Source: Legionellaceae bacterium
Lineage (GTDB): Bacteria; Pseudomonadota; Gammaproteobacteria; Legionellales; Legionellaceae
Assembly: GCA_029210265.1 (NCBI GenBank)
Contig: JARGNP010000010.1
Coordinates: forward strand, 1-64,000
Length of the DNA stretch: 64,000 bases
Direction of reading: 5' to 3'
Position 1 is the stretch's first letter. Every line of letters begins with the position of its first letter. Under the pieces are notes generated by a model that worked only from the letters and a program-made list of their open reading frames with translations, did not search any database and was not told where the DNA came from. Below are positions 28,904-36,807 of this stretch, in pieces. A program made the translations under genes and the position numbers.

Positions 28904-30493
28904 ATGGATAGAGCAGAAGGTCTTCATCATGCTAGGAACAATCAAGGCCTAGACATCGTTGTCACAGGTCTATCAAGTATGTTTTCTGGTGCTTTTGATA
29001 TTACTGCCGGTTCAGTCGATTTGGTTATGAGACAAATACTCCCATCGACTCAAGTAAATCAAGATCCTTCCACACCGACACTAAGTGATCTGACGACAGA
29101 AGACTTAGAACGTCTAAATCGAACACATCCATTTTCTGCATATCTATATCAAAAACATGCCGACGCCTTTGATAAAACACACGCATTGCTTATTGAAAAA
29201 ACCTTTTTAAATGCCGGGGATTTGGCCGCCTTAAAAAAAGATTATCTCACTTTGATTGCGCATCAAATAAACAGAACACCCGATGTAGAACCTAACTATT
29301 TGCAACATTATGCAAAAATCTTAAAAAAACAACTCATAAAATCCCCCGCTCACGCGATAAAGCTCAAGAAGACCGTGGAACAAACATCAAAAATTACTGA
29401 TGTCGATACTTCACTCGCTTATTTATGGAAAACATATGACAAAAAAGAAGACTCAAACAGTATTAATAAATTTTTCGATAAAATGGCCCGTGCACACGGA
29501 CTGATTCAATTCATCGGTTGGTCCACTCAAAATGAAAATTCACTTTTAGCGATTTTAGATGCTTGGAATTATTATCGTTATGCCGATGACATCGCTGAAA
29601 AACATTTTATAATTAAAAGTCTTCTCACCCCATTCGGCCCTCTTGTTACCGAATATCAAAACATCGCATTCCGAGAAAAAAACACTTTACTTAAAATAAT
29701 ACGTACCGCAATCCCCCTACTTATTATCGCAGGCTTTATTATCAGTATGACAGCGCTCATTCCTGTTGCTCTCCCCGAACTTGCCTTTGCTATACTTGCT
29801 GTTCCTCTCGTGTATCTAGGCTTTGCGCTAGCATCACTCTATGTCGAAACCAAAGAGCTTGCTTATCAAAGCTATCGATTCCTTAGATATAACAATGATT
29901 TAAATTTATTTCCGGAATTCCAAACCAATGACCAGGTTAATGATGCGTTTCAAGCTCAAGCCGAAGCTATTCGCTCTTATTATATTCAAGCTATTAAAGC
30001 TTGTGATGATATAGAAAAAAAATATCAAGGTCAGAAAACATTTACCCGTCCACAGATAGAACTCAGAGATGAAAATCTTGATCAGCGTAGCACCCTTATG
30101 TTCGAATGGTTTGATCTTCGCGACAATATAAAGCTCGCTACTGACGAAACACCTTACATTGCACTCAAACGCCTTAATGCCGATAAAAAAAGATGGAATC
30201 AGACATTCAATGATGAAGTCATAGACCAGAAAAACGAGCTGGATTTACAGGCGTTTGTCGGCGCGATGTCACAACATCTACATCATGAATTAATGCTAGA
30301 CCTAGATGAAGAGCCCGAACTTCATGAGATACAAGATATAGAAGAAGCCCCAGCACTAGCACTAGCACTAGCACCGCTATCATCCCTAAGTTTTTTCCCA
30401 AAATATACAGAGTCACGTGCTAAAATTGCAGAGTCACGCGCTAAAATTATCGAAATACAAAACTTAGAAGCGCAAATCGCAGCGAATTTATAA
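28904..30493 (+). CDS. Hypothetical protein with two membrane segments
   Basis: 529 residues from ATG 28904, chosen because GGAG lies ten bases upstream; a GTG at 28844 would add 20 residues. Residues about 265-315 hold two adjacent hydrophobic helices (LLIIAGFIISMTALIPVALP, LAFAILAVPLVYLGFALASL), a hairpin typical of effectors that insert into host membranes. The rest is helical and charged. The C-terminus has an Ala-Leu repeat encoded by a hexanucleotide repeat, then a duplicated ESRAKI unit. I do not recognise the family. An export route is inference. Confidence 0.72.
   Translation: MDRAEGLHHARNNQGLDIVVTGLSSMFSGAFDITAGSVDLVMRQILPSTQVNQDPSTPTLSDLTTEDLERLNRTHPFSAYLYQKHADAFDKTHALLIEKTFLNAGDLAALKKDYLTLIAHQINRTPDVEPNYLQHYAKILKKQLIKSPAHAIKLKKTVEQTSKITDVDTSLAYLWKTYDKKEDSNSINKFFDKMARAHGLIQFIGWSTQNENSLLAILDAWNYYRYADDIAEKHFIIKSLLTPFGPLVTEYQNIAFREKNTLLKIIRTAIPLLIIAGFIISMTALIPVALPELAFAILAVPLVYLGFALASLYVETKELAYQSYRFLRYNNDLNLFPEFQTNDQVNDAFQAQAEAIRSYYIQAIKACDDIEKKYQGQKTFTRPQIELRDENLDQRSTLMFEWFDLRDNIKLATDETPYIALKRLNADKKRWNQTFNDEVIDQKNELDLQAFVGAMSQHLHHELMLDLDEEPELHEIQDIEEAPALALALAPLSSLSFFPKYTESRAKIAESRAKIIEIQNLEAQIAANL
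30353..30373 (+). repeat. Hexanucleotide microsatellite in coding sequence
   Basis: GCACTA is repeated three times with a partial fourth unit, encoding Ala-Leu dipeptides near the C-terminus of the 529-residue protein. Because the unit is six bases, slippage would change length without breaking the frame. A 21-bp near-repeat (ESRAKI coding) follows shortly after. Confidence 0.6.
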
Positions 30494-30500
30494 AATATGA

Positions 30501-30540
30501 ATGCCTAACAATTGACAATTTTTGTAGGTTTAGGCATCAT
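30501..30540 (+). promoter_or_regulatory. rpsT promoter overlapping an inverted repeat
   Basis: TTGACA at 30512-30517 is a perfect -35; 17 bases later CATCAT (30535-30540) is a plausible -10. The C-rich stretch after it (ACCCCCC) looks like the GC-rich discriminator of stringently controlled ribosomal promoters. The promoter sits inside an 8-bp inverted repeat (ATGCCTAA at 30501, TTAGGCAT at 30529), which could be an operator or a terminator stem for the upstream gene. Confidence 0.55.
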
Positions 30541-30578
30541 ACCCCCCTTTACTTTCTGAAGTACCTGGAGAAATAAAC

Positions 30579-30845
30579 GTGGCAAATATTAAATCTGCTA
30601 TCAAACGCGCAAAACAAAACGTTAAACGACGTCAACACAATGCAAGTGCACGTTCAATGTACCGCACCTACGTTAAAAACGTATTGAAAGCAGTTGATAC
30701 AGGCAATCAAGAAGATGCACGAGCTGCATTTGCTAAAGCACAACCTGTTATCGACAAAGCAGCTGCGAAAGGTTTGATTCACAAAAATAAAGCAGCACGT
30801 GTTAAAAGCCGATTGAGCGCTAAAGTTAAAGCATTAGCTGCGTAA
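30579..30845 (+). CDS. rpsT: 30S ribosomal protein S20
   Basis: 88 residues, the normal length, strongly basic. It begins [20 protein letters not shown] and ends [16 protein letters not shown], both characteristic. The start is GTG at 30579 with GGAG at 30567. Rare starts are known in rpsT genes, where they take part in autoregulation of translation. It has its own promoter and a possible GC-rich hairpin after the stop. Confidence 0.98.
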   Translation: MANIKSAIKRAKQNVKRRQHNASARSMYRTYVKNVLKAVDTGNQEDARAAFAKAQPVIDKAAAKGLIHKNKAARVKSRLSAKVKALAA

Positions 30846-30852
30846 ATACTTG

Positions 30853-30867
30853 CCCCCTCGGGGGTTT
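30853..30867 (+). terminator. Weak hairpin after rpsT
   Basis: CCCCC-TC-GGGGG followed by TTT lies eight bases after the rpsT stop. The stem is short (four pairs with a CTCG loop) and the T-run is poor, so termination is probably partial, with some read-through into the AsmA gene. Confidence 0.4.
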
Positions 30868-30898
30868 GAACGTAACAATGCAAGGATAACAACGTCTT

Positions 30899-32515
30899 AT
30901 GAGATTCATGAGGAATGCTTTACTGACCGTTATTTTTACCCTTGTTATTGTCGTAGCATCGCTGTGGGCGGCAACGTATTGGATTAAACCCCATACATTT
31001 AAAGTTATCGCCCAAAAGCAACTCTCTAACCTTACACACCAACAGAGCACCTTCGATGGTACGGTTACCTGGCGTCTTTTTCCAAGACCCGGTTTGCATA
31101 TCACCAACGTTCATATCGGAAATCCCGATAAAACCGACGCTGTTTATTCTTTGCTGGTTGAAAGCCTGCGCTTTAACGTCCAAATCATGCCGCTGTTTCG
31201 AGGCCAATTGGTTTTCGATCAACTCGTGCTTGATGGCTTTAAACTCCACATCAATCTTGATGGAACACCCTTTGAGCCTCCTCAGGCAAAACAGCATTCA
31301 TCAAAAAAAGCAGAACACCGCTCGCGCCCATCCAGAATTGCTCTTAAGTCACTGCTGTTAACCAACGGTCAAATACTTGTGACACATCATAAAGCTGAGC
31401 ATGCGACATTCAGTCACGTTCGTCTTGAAGCCTGGTTCCCTCAATCCAAACATGATCCCGTGCCTATCCAATTAAAAGCCATGCTTACCGATGACAACCC
31501 TATCGTACCGCTTCAAACCGAATTGAATTATAAAGGCCTTATTCGGCTTGCACCTAACGACGAAGAAACACCGAACTCGCTTATCAATAATCTTGAACTT
31601 GATGGACAACTTCTTCTTCAAAATGTTCTGCTTAAACATTATGAGTTCACAAAAGCAGACACGCACCTCGTATTTAGCCATAACAAACTCAACCTCAACC
31701 CTCTCACCATATCACTTTATAACGGCGAATCCATCGGGCAATTAAACTACCAAGTTGATACTAAAAAACTTGATTTCAATCAATCAGGCACCTCATTAAA
31801 TGCTGAGCCTGTGTTCCACCAGTTACTCGGTGACAAACCACCTCACTTTAAAGGTGCTTTAGACTTTTCAATTCATACCTTGGCGTATCTTAACGAACCG
31901 TCGTGGTTCAGGAAATCACAACTCAACGGAAGTGTGACCCTCCGAGACGGCACCTTAAGCTACGTGAACCTTAAAGCCATCACGCATGAGGCAACCCAAA
32001 CAATACGTAATTTAGCGACGCAAAATTTAAACGTCATCCAAGAAACACTGGCACACTTAAAACCGTGGAACATTAACGATTACACGGGTAACACCCCTTT
32101 TGAACTCATTAACCTTCAGTACAAAACCAATAACGATGGTTTTCTGTTGTATAGCTTACTGCTTGAGACAAAAAAACTTCACCTTAAGGGCCAAGGTGAC
32201 CTCAATTTTGAAACAAGTGATATCAATGCACATCTCACCGCTAAGATTTCAAGCTATGATCCAACCATGCTAGCCCTGCAACAATTACTCCCACAGGGTT
32301 TTCCCTTAAAAGTAACAGGAACATTTGATGACCTAGCGATTCATGTTGATCGCTCGGTAATTACCAAACTTTTATCCAATGGTTTATTGTCGACGCCTCT
32401 TACAAGCCCGATCAAACTTATTCGACATCACCTCAAACAACTTCAAGAAGATACGCCAGACTCAACACTAGAATCAAAACCAGAGCCAGCTCCAGAGGAT
32501 ATTATTTCTGAATAA
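30899..32515 (+). CDS. AsmA family protein
   Basis: 538 residues. One N-terminal membrane helix (about 5-26: NALLTVIFTLVIVVASLWAA) anchors a long periplasmic beta-rich region. The AsmA signature is in WRLFPRPGLHITNVHIGNPD and LLVESLRFNVQIMPLFRGQLVFDQLVLDG (residues about 58-120), and the C-terminal AsmA repeat contains SGQGDLNFETSD-like strands. Family members bridge inner and outer membranes and move or balance phospholipids. Its 3' end overlaps the proposed CTG start of mutY by 8 bp, a likely translational coupling. Confidence 0.87.
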   Translation: MRFMRNALLTVIFTLVIVVASLWAATYWIKPHTFKVIAQKQLSNLTHQQSTFDGTVTWRLFPRPGLHITNVHIGNPDKTDAVYSLLVESLRFNVQIMPLFRGQLVFDQLVLDGFKLHINLDGTPFEPPQAKQHSSKKAEHRSRPSRIALKSLLLTNGQILVTHHKAEHATFSHVRLEAWFPQSKHDPVPIQLKAMLTDDNPIVPLQTELNYKGLIRLAPNDEETPNSLINNLELDGQLLLQNVLLKHYEFTKADTHLVFSHNKLNLNPLTISLYNGESIGQLNYQVDTKKLDFNQSGTSLNAEPVFHQLLGDKPPHFKGALDFSIHTLAYLNEPSWFRKSQLNGSVTLRDGTLSYVNLKAITHEATQTIRNLATQNLNVIQETLAHLKPWNINDYTGNTPFELINLQYKTNNDGFLLYSLLLETKKLHLKGQGDLNFETSDINAHLTAKISSYDPTMLALQQLLPQGFPLKVTGTFDDLAIHVDRSVITKLLSNGLLSTPLTSPIKLIRHHLKQLQEDTPDSTLESKPEPAPEDIISE

Positions 32516-33569
32516 TTCTTTATTTACGCCCGCTTTATTAGGCTGGTTTGATCTTCATGGACGAAAAAACCTACCTTGGCAACATCCAAAAACAGCTTAT
32601 CATGTTTGGATATCCGAGGTGATGCTGCAACAAACCCAAGTTAAAACCGTTATTCCCTATTTTTTACGTTTTATCGAACGTTTTCCATCACTAGAACATT
32701 TGGCAGAAGCCTCTGAAGATGAGGTACTCGCCTATTGGTCAGGGCTTGGTTACTATCGACGTGGCCGTAATTTACCGCGTGCCGCACGCCTTATTCAAAC
32801 CGAATTCAACGGTGTATTTCCAAGCGATACACAGCAGCTGATTACACTTCCAGGAATTGGGGACTCAACCGCCGCTGCCATTGCCTCACTTGCATTTAAC
32901 AAGCCCACGGCCATTCTCGACGGCAATGTAAAACGCATTCTAAGTCGTTATTTTTTACTATCCGGAGCACCTGAAAAAGCTGCTACAAAAAAGATATTAC
33001 AACAACATGCTGACACCTGCATGTCGCAAACAACACGTGCCGCGGATTACACACAGGCCATCATGGATTTAGGTGCAACCGTATGCACCCCTAAAAAAAC
33101 GGCTTGCCTACGCTGCCCACTTCAAACCAACTGCAAAGCGTATGCACAAGATCAAGTTGAACTTTATCCAGAAAAAGCACAAAAAAAAGTAATTCCTACA
33201 CGAGAACAGCAGTTTATACTGCTCTATAACACAGAAAAAACAGCAATCTATCTCGAAAAGCGACCATCAGAAGGCCTATGGGGCGGGTTATGGAGTTTAC
33301 CGTCAATTGATATGACAGAATGCGCTGCAACCTATACAAACATAACGCACGGGCTAGACAGCCAAGAAAGTATTATGCTGCCCATGCTCAAGCATACGTT
33401 CAGTCACTTTAAGCTCAACTTGCACCCACGTGCACGCCAAGTTCATATCAATACGTTAAAACAGCGCCTACCAGCCAACGGGCGTTGGGTTAATATTTCA
33501 GATGTAAAAAAAATGGGCCTTGCCAAGCCCATTCGTAGTCTTATCGAAGGTTTTGTAGCTCACGCCTGA
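32508..33569 (+). CDS. mutY: Adenine DNA glycosylase MutY (non-ATG start)
   Basis: Removes adenine mispaired with 8-oxoguanine. The conserved N-terminal coding (GWFDLHGRKNLPWQ, TAYHVWISEVMLQQTQV with the catalytic Glu) lies upstream of the first GTG at 32619. In that stretch no ATG, GTG or TTG exists back into AsmA. CTG at 32508 aligns exactly with the E. coli MutY start, 24 residues to the end of LPW, and GAGG lies nine bases upstream, so I take CTG as the start (353 residues). The iron-sulfur cysteines are C-x6-C-x2-C-x5-C in CTPKKTACLRCPLQTNC, and a C-terminal NUDIX-like 8-oxoG domain follows. A degraded copy of its 3' end lies at 36808-36902. Confidence 0.9.
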   Translation: MNNSLFTPALLGWFDLHGRKNLPWQHPKTAYHVWISEVMLQQTQVKTVIPYFLRFIERFPSLEHLAEASEDEVLAYWSGLGYYRRGRNLPRAARLIQTEFNGVFPSDTQQLITLPGIGDSTAAAIASLAFNKPTAILDGNVKRILSRYFLLSGAPEKAATKKILQQHADTCMSQTTRAADYTQAIMDLGATVCTPKKTACLRCPLQTNCKAYAQDQVELYPEKAQKKVIPTREQQFILLYNTEKTAIYLEKRPSEGLWGGLWSLPSIDMTECAATYTNITHGLDSQESIMLPMLKHTFSHFKLNLHPRARQVHINTLKQRLPANGRWVNISDVKKMGLAKPIRSLIEGFVAHA

Positions 33570-33620
33570 GATCTATAAAACAAGAACCTATTCTGGCGCT
33601 TTTAAAAGGCGTGACTGACA

Positions 33621-34157
33621 TCAGGTTAGGGTATACTCAACAATAATATTGATACGTTCCTCAACGGAGCCATAAGCTAACTCAATCAATTCATAGTTCA
33701 ATGTTTTATAAATTAACTTTAAATTATCCCCAAAAGCCTTTGCTTCATGGAAGCTAATTTTTCTATCCTCATCATTGCTTTAAATCTCTTCCCAGCTGGG
33801 AGTAAAAAATACCTTTTTATTATACTGATAGAGCCTTGATGCCCTTGATTCAGCGCCTCGATCAAGATCAAAGCAATCAGATTACGCCAATAGATCAGGA
33901 ATTCCGCGATCAAACAAGCGTGTTTTTTTGGGATCGGCATCTATAAAATCATTCATAGCGCGTGAAAGCATCAGCTCTTTAAAGAGTTGTGGATCTTTGT
34001 CATACACCCCATCACCACCAATAGCACGTTGCTGCGCTATAATGGATCTTGCAAACTCTGGTGCACAGGTAACACCTTTTTTTGCAATAGCATCTAATAT
34101 GGAGCTTTTCCCACTTCCTGGGGCACCGGTCAAAACAAAGCAATTTTCTTTAATCAT
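33621..34157 (-). pseudogene. Broken AAA-type ATPase/kinase-like gene with two in-frame TAA codons
   Basis: Read through the stops, the frame gives a 178-residue P-loop protein: FVLTGAPGSGKSSILDAI (Walker A), APEFARSIIAQQ, then LFDRGIPDLLA. It continues after a TAA (33882-33884) with SDCFDLDRGAES, LYQYNKKVFFTPSWEEI, a second TAA (33780-33782), SNDEDRKISFHEAKAFG and a normal end at 33621. The continuity of family-like sequence after each stop, with no frameshift, shows that the stops are point changes in an otherwise full gene. Both replace what is normally Tyr (LLxY, WEEIY). The start overlaps the ParB-like gene by 8 bp. Most simply this is a pseudogene. Confidence 0.82.
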
Positions 34158-34515
34158 AAGGTAACTGCTCCGGATTTATGCCAACAAAATCTGGCGGAAT
34201 ATCGTTGTTAAACTGCACAGCCTTAATGGTTTTAAGGCCCTTAAGCAAGGCCTTGCAAACACGATGCATGCCATCCATAACTCGACCATCTTTCGATAAA
34301 ATAATAGGGTATTGCAAATCTGTTTCTTGGATGAGCTTGGCATGCTCTACAATATTTCGACACGTGGGATGAGAGCCACCTAAGTCATACCAAAAGCACT
34401 CATCTAATTCACGAATATCAGTAAGCACCACTTTTTTGATAAGCAAGTTTGAACTATCTTCAATAAGCTTATCCACATCCCAAGCTAACAATCCTTCTTT
34501 GGAGGCTCTAAACAA
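34150..34515 (-). CDS. ParB/sulfiredoxin-like domain protein, probably 5'-truncated
   Basis: 121 residues from a TTG at 34515. The recognisable part is YPIILSKDGRVMDGMHRVCK (about 69-88), a ParB-N-like nucleotide-binding motif found in small standalone proteins. The same frame stays open upstream to 34620 and encodes plausible protein (RWNRSGRFFLPDIFYPN, LSRSSYFFLF) without a usable start codon, so the original gene probably began further upstream. It is cut off at the T-tract of the umuC terminator. It is coupled to the broken ATPase gene downstream (8-bp overlap). Likely a decaying two-gene unit. Confidence 0.6.
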   Translation of the reverse strand: MFRASKEGLLAWDVDKLIEDSSNLLIKKVVLTDIRELDECFWYDLGGSHPTCRNIVEHAKLIQETDLQYPIILSKDGRVMDGMHRVCKALLKGLKTIKAVQFNNDIPPDFVGINPEQLPYD

Positions 34516-34608
34516 GAAAAAGTAACTACTACGTGATAAGTTAGGATAAAATATATCCGGCAGAAAGAAGCGACCCGAGCGATTCCAACGCGTTATATTA
34601 TTAAAATC

Positions 34609-34648
34609 AAAAAAAAAAAATTACACATCACTTGTGAGTAATTTAAAC
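34609..34648 (-). terminator. Strong intrinsic terminator after umuC
   Basis: On the minus strand AAATTACtCAC and GTGTAATTT form an imperfect stem around AAGTGAT, followed directly by twelve T residues. It lies about 30 bases past the umuC stop and would separate umuDC from the ParB-like gene. The T-tract is also where the ParB-like reading frame begins, consistent with a recombination junction. Confidence 0.75.
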
Positions 34649-34676
34649 ACACAACGGCTAGCATTTTATTGCATAA

Positions 34677-35921
34677 TCAAAGCTTCACTATCGGCAAATC
34701 TGACCAACAGGTTGTATATTTTGGCGAACGCCATTGTCGCTTAGATATTTCTACTTGATTGAATCCGCTTGAAGCAATACGAACACCTGAACTCCCAAAG
34801 CGTCGGTTAATATGATCGTAGGTTTGCATCAACGTATCTGAAAACTTGGGAGCCTCACGCCATATATCAAGCTGCTGTTGATGTTCTGATGTGATTTCAT
34901 CCAAATATACACCTACTTTTTTATAAGCATACCCTTCTTTAAAAATGCCCTCTAATAACGTTCGTGCCGCATGAGTTATATCACGCACATCGTTACTTGG
35001 ATGCACCAATTTTGCGCTGCTAGAACCCTGGTATTGCTTGGCATGTGCTCCAAAAGCATGGGTCCTTAATAAAATTCCTATTCGACCGCACACAGACTCC
35101 TGCTTTCTTAACTTGGTCGAAGCAATATCACAAAAAGACGCTAATGCTTGCATTATCGGGGTAAATTCCCCCTCTGTTGTAGAAAAACTACGTGAGCTCA
35201 TGATGCCCTTCTTGGCTTCATGTGTATGGGTTGCAACACACGATGTGCCGCTCAATTCCAAAATAACTTGAGCAAGCGTCACGTTAAACTGCTGTTTCAT
35301 ATGGTTCGGGCAAGCATCTTTTAGCTGACCTGCTGTATTAACGCCTCGTTGCATGAGCTTATTTGACCACTGTTTTCCTACCCCCCACACATCGGACACA
35401 TGCTTTTTGTACAACCAGTGCTCTTCACCAGTAATATTAAAATACGGGCATTTTAGGTCTTTTTTAGCAATTTGATTTGCAAGCTTGGCCAATGTTTTTG
35501 TTTTCCCAACACCTATCGAAACAGGTATGCCGGTGTATCTCAAAACTTTTTCATGTAACTCATGGCAAAATGCCTTCATGCCTGATGCCGAAAGGCCGTC
35601 TAAATTCAAAAAAGCTTCATCAATCGAATAAATATCAACTTCAGGCCAGTTCTCCTCCAAAACACTCATCACGCGATTCGACATATCGCCATACAATGCA
35701 TAATTCGATGAAAATACGCGTATTCCCTTGGTTTGGCATAGTTGTTTGATTTCAAAGAAAGGCTGACCCATCTTAATATTAAGCGCTTTTGCTTCATTTG
35801 AACGAGCAATAACACATCCATCATTATTGGATAGAACAATGATGGGTTGATTTAAAAGGCGAGGATTAAAAACACGCTCACATGAAGCATAAAAATTATT
35901 GCAGTCAACGATGGCAAACAT
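34677..35921 (-). CDS. umuC: DNA polymerase V catalytic subunit UmuC
   Basis: 414 residues, Y-family translesion polymerase. It opens with MFAIVDCNNFYASCERVFNP (first catalytic Asp). SNNDGCVIARSNEAK follows and the catalytic pair is in YSIDEAFLNLDG. A helix-hairpin-helix thumb (DVWGVGKQWSNKLMQRGV) and little-finger region complete the protein. It starts three bases after the umuD stop. umuDC pairs often ride on plasmids, phages and islands. This one lies in the interval between mutY and its displaced 3' end, supporting acquisition. Functional in sequence, with no missing catalytic residues. Confidence 0.95.
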   Translation of the reverse strand: MFAIVDCNNFYASCERVFNPRLLNQPIIVLSNNDGCVIARSNEAKALNIKMGQPFFEIKQLCQTKGIRVFSSNYALYGDMSNRVMSVLEENWPEVDIYSIDEAFLNLDGLSASGMKAFCHELHEKVLRYTGIPVSIGVGKTKTLAKLANQIAKKDLKCPYFNITGEEHWLYKKHVSDVWGVGKQWSNKLMQRGVNTAGQLKDACPNHMKQQFNVTLAQVILELSGTSCVATHTHEAKKGIMSSRSFSTTEGEFTPIMQALASFCDIASTKLRKQESVCGRIGILLRTHAFGAHAKQYQGSSSAKLVHPSNDVRDITHAARTLLEGIFKEGYAYKKVGVYLDEITSEHQQQLDIWREAPKFSDTLMQTYDHINRRFGSSGVRIASSGFNQVEISKRQWRSPKYTTCWSDLPIVKL

Positions 35922-35924
35922 CGC

Positions 35925-36428
35925 TTAAACCTTATGAATAACGTTGGTTACAACACCCCAAATAACCGACTCAGTAAAAGCGTTGATATCAATGTCCTTG
36001 TAGTCTGGATTATCGGGCTGAAGCTTGGTCACCCCTTCCATTTGATACAACCGTTTAACCGTTAACTCACCATCAATGGCTGCTATCACAATTTTACCGT
36101 GCGTAGGCGTAATACTCTTATCAACAATAAGAATATCTCCAGAAGAAATGCCTGCATTCAACATGGACTCGCCTTTTGCACGCACAAGAAATGTTGCAGC
36201 CGGTTTTTGAATCAAATATTCATTTAAATCGAGCAATGATTCGATGTAATCATCGGCGGGTGATGGAAAACCAGCGGAAACAGAGCTGCTATATAAAGGA
36301 AGTTTAATCCCATTACCCCCTACCAAGCATTGCTTCACCAAAAACAGTTTGGATTCGGGTATACGAACAACAACCGTAGGTTCTTTTTTAGGGCGTCCCG
36401 AACCCGCTCTTTTTCCACCTCGCGTCAT
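35925..36428 (-). CDS. umuD: UmuD-type S24 self-cleaving polymerase accessory protein
   Basis: 167 residues from ATG 36428, chosen because AGGTGAG lies six bases upstream. The N-terminus is basic with an AT-hook-like MTRGGKRAGSGRPKK, as in mobile-element UmuD relatives (ImpA/RumA/SamA style). The expected Ala-Gly cleavage bond is A52-G53. The catalytic Ser is S88 (KGESM) and the Lys is K125 (LTVKRL). RecA-stimulated cleavage would yield the active form that joins UmuC. It leads the umuDC operon, with a perfect 10-bp inverted repeat just upstream as the probable operator. Confidence 0.93.
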   Translation of the reverse strand: MTRGGKRAGSGRPKKEPTVVVRIPESKLFLVKQCLVGGNGIKLPLYSSSVSAGFPSPADDYIESLLDLNEYLIQKPAATFLVRAKGESMLNAGISSGDILIVDKSITPTHGKIVIAAIDGELTVKRLYQMEGVTKLQPDNPDYKDIDINAFTESVIWGVVTNVIHKV

Positions 36429-36440
36429 AACCACTCACCT

Positions 36441-36463
36441 TTGATTTATGTAACATAAATCAA
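36441..36463. promoter_or_regulatory. Perfect palindrome upstream of umuDC, probable operator
   Basis: TTGATTTATG-TAA-CATAAATCAA: ten-base arms, three-base spacer, ending 13 bases before the umuD ATG. It is unlike the E. coli LexA box (CTGT-N8-ACAG), so it may bind a different SOS or phage-type repressor, or the AT-hook-bearing UmuD itself. Length and position make a regulatory role likely. Confidence 0.7.
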
Positions 36464-36632
36464 GTGTAGTCTCTAAAAACAAAATTTCCAATATATTTCT
36501 TCGCCCCATTCTTTTTCACGCACCTGTAGATAAGAATTAATCACAAGAAAAATCCAGGAAATACGAGGCTTATCAACTAAACACAGGAAATTAACAAGTA
36601 ACAACTTCTTAGGCTCAGGTCTTATTTTGCCT

Positions 36633-36655
36633 TTATCCACAATTTCTGGGGATAA
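36633..36655. repeat. Inverted pair of DnaA-box-like sequences (dispersed repeat, copy 2)
   Basis: Identical over 25 bp to copy 1 at 23081 (TTATCCACA, five bases, TGGGGATAA). The following 25 bases are also related (CTGTGAGAAAGCTGGTGTAC against ATGTGAAAAAACTGGGGTAT). Similarity then stops on both sides, so the unit is about 50 bp. It lies in the accessory block next to mutY. Confidence 0.6.
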
Positions 36656-36752
36656 GACTGTGAGAAAGCTGGTGTACGCTGTGGGATGGACATGATTGCC
36701 GATGGTGAACGCATTCAGACCCCCAGGGTGATTCGTGGCGCGCAACATGCTT

Positions 36753-36766
36753 TTATGCATGCATAA
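36753..36766. repeat. 14-bp perfect palindrome
   Basis: TTATGCATGCATAA, fully self-complementary, lies about 40 bases before the mutY remnant. It contains an overlapping ATGCAT palindrome. Role unknown; it could be a recombination-junction relic or a protein-binding site. Confidence 0.45.
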
Positions 36767-36807
36767 TACAATCTTTCAAACACAAAGGGCTCAAGCTTTT
36801 CTTTTGG

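Larger units (their letters stand above)
36464..36807. other. Intergenic block with dispersed-repeat and palindromes, no gene
   Basis: About 340 bp between the umuD operator and the mutY remnant. The only visible items are the inverted DnaA-box pair (36633-36655) and a 14-bp palindrome (36753-36766). A minus-strand frame at 36473-36760 exists but runs through the repeat and has no protein-like features or ribosome site, so I do not call it. Confidence 0.6.

Noticed and set aside
32619-33569. mutY starting at GTG 32619
   Set aside because: This start would remove conserved N-terminal residues directly before the catalytic region, which are encoded in frame upstream.
33780-33884. TAA reassigned to tyrosine in this organism
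   Set aside because: Many clear genes here, such as rpsT, end properly at TAA, so general recoding is excluded; local decay is the simpler reading.
33719-33940. 73-residue minus-strand open frame as an independent gene
   Set aside because: It is a different frame over the broken ATPase gene; the true frame gives family-like residues through both stops.
35470-35500. Fourth recD2 3'-end copy (GCAAGCTTGG within umuC)
   Set aside because: Similarity covers only about ten bases and is explained by umuC coding (LAKLANQ).
36473-36760. 95-residue minus-strand open frame
   Set aside because: It crosses the dispersed DnaA-box repeat and has no ribosome site or protein-like features; the space is better explained as repeat and remnant sequence.
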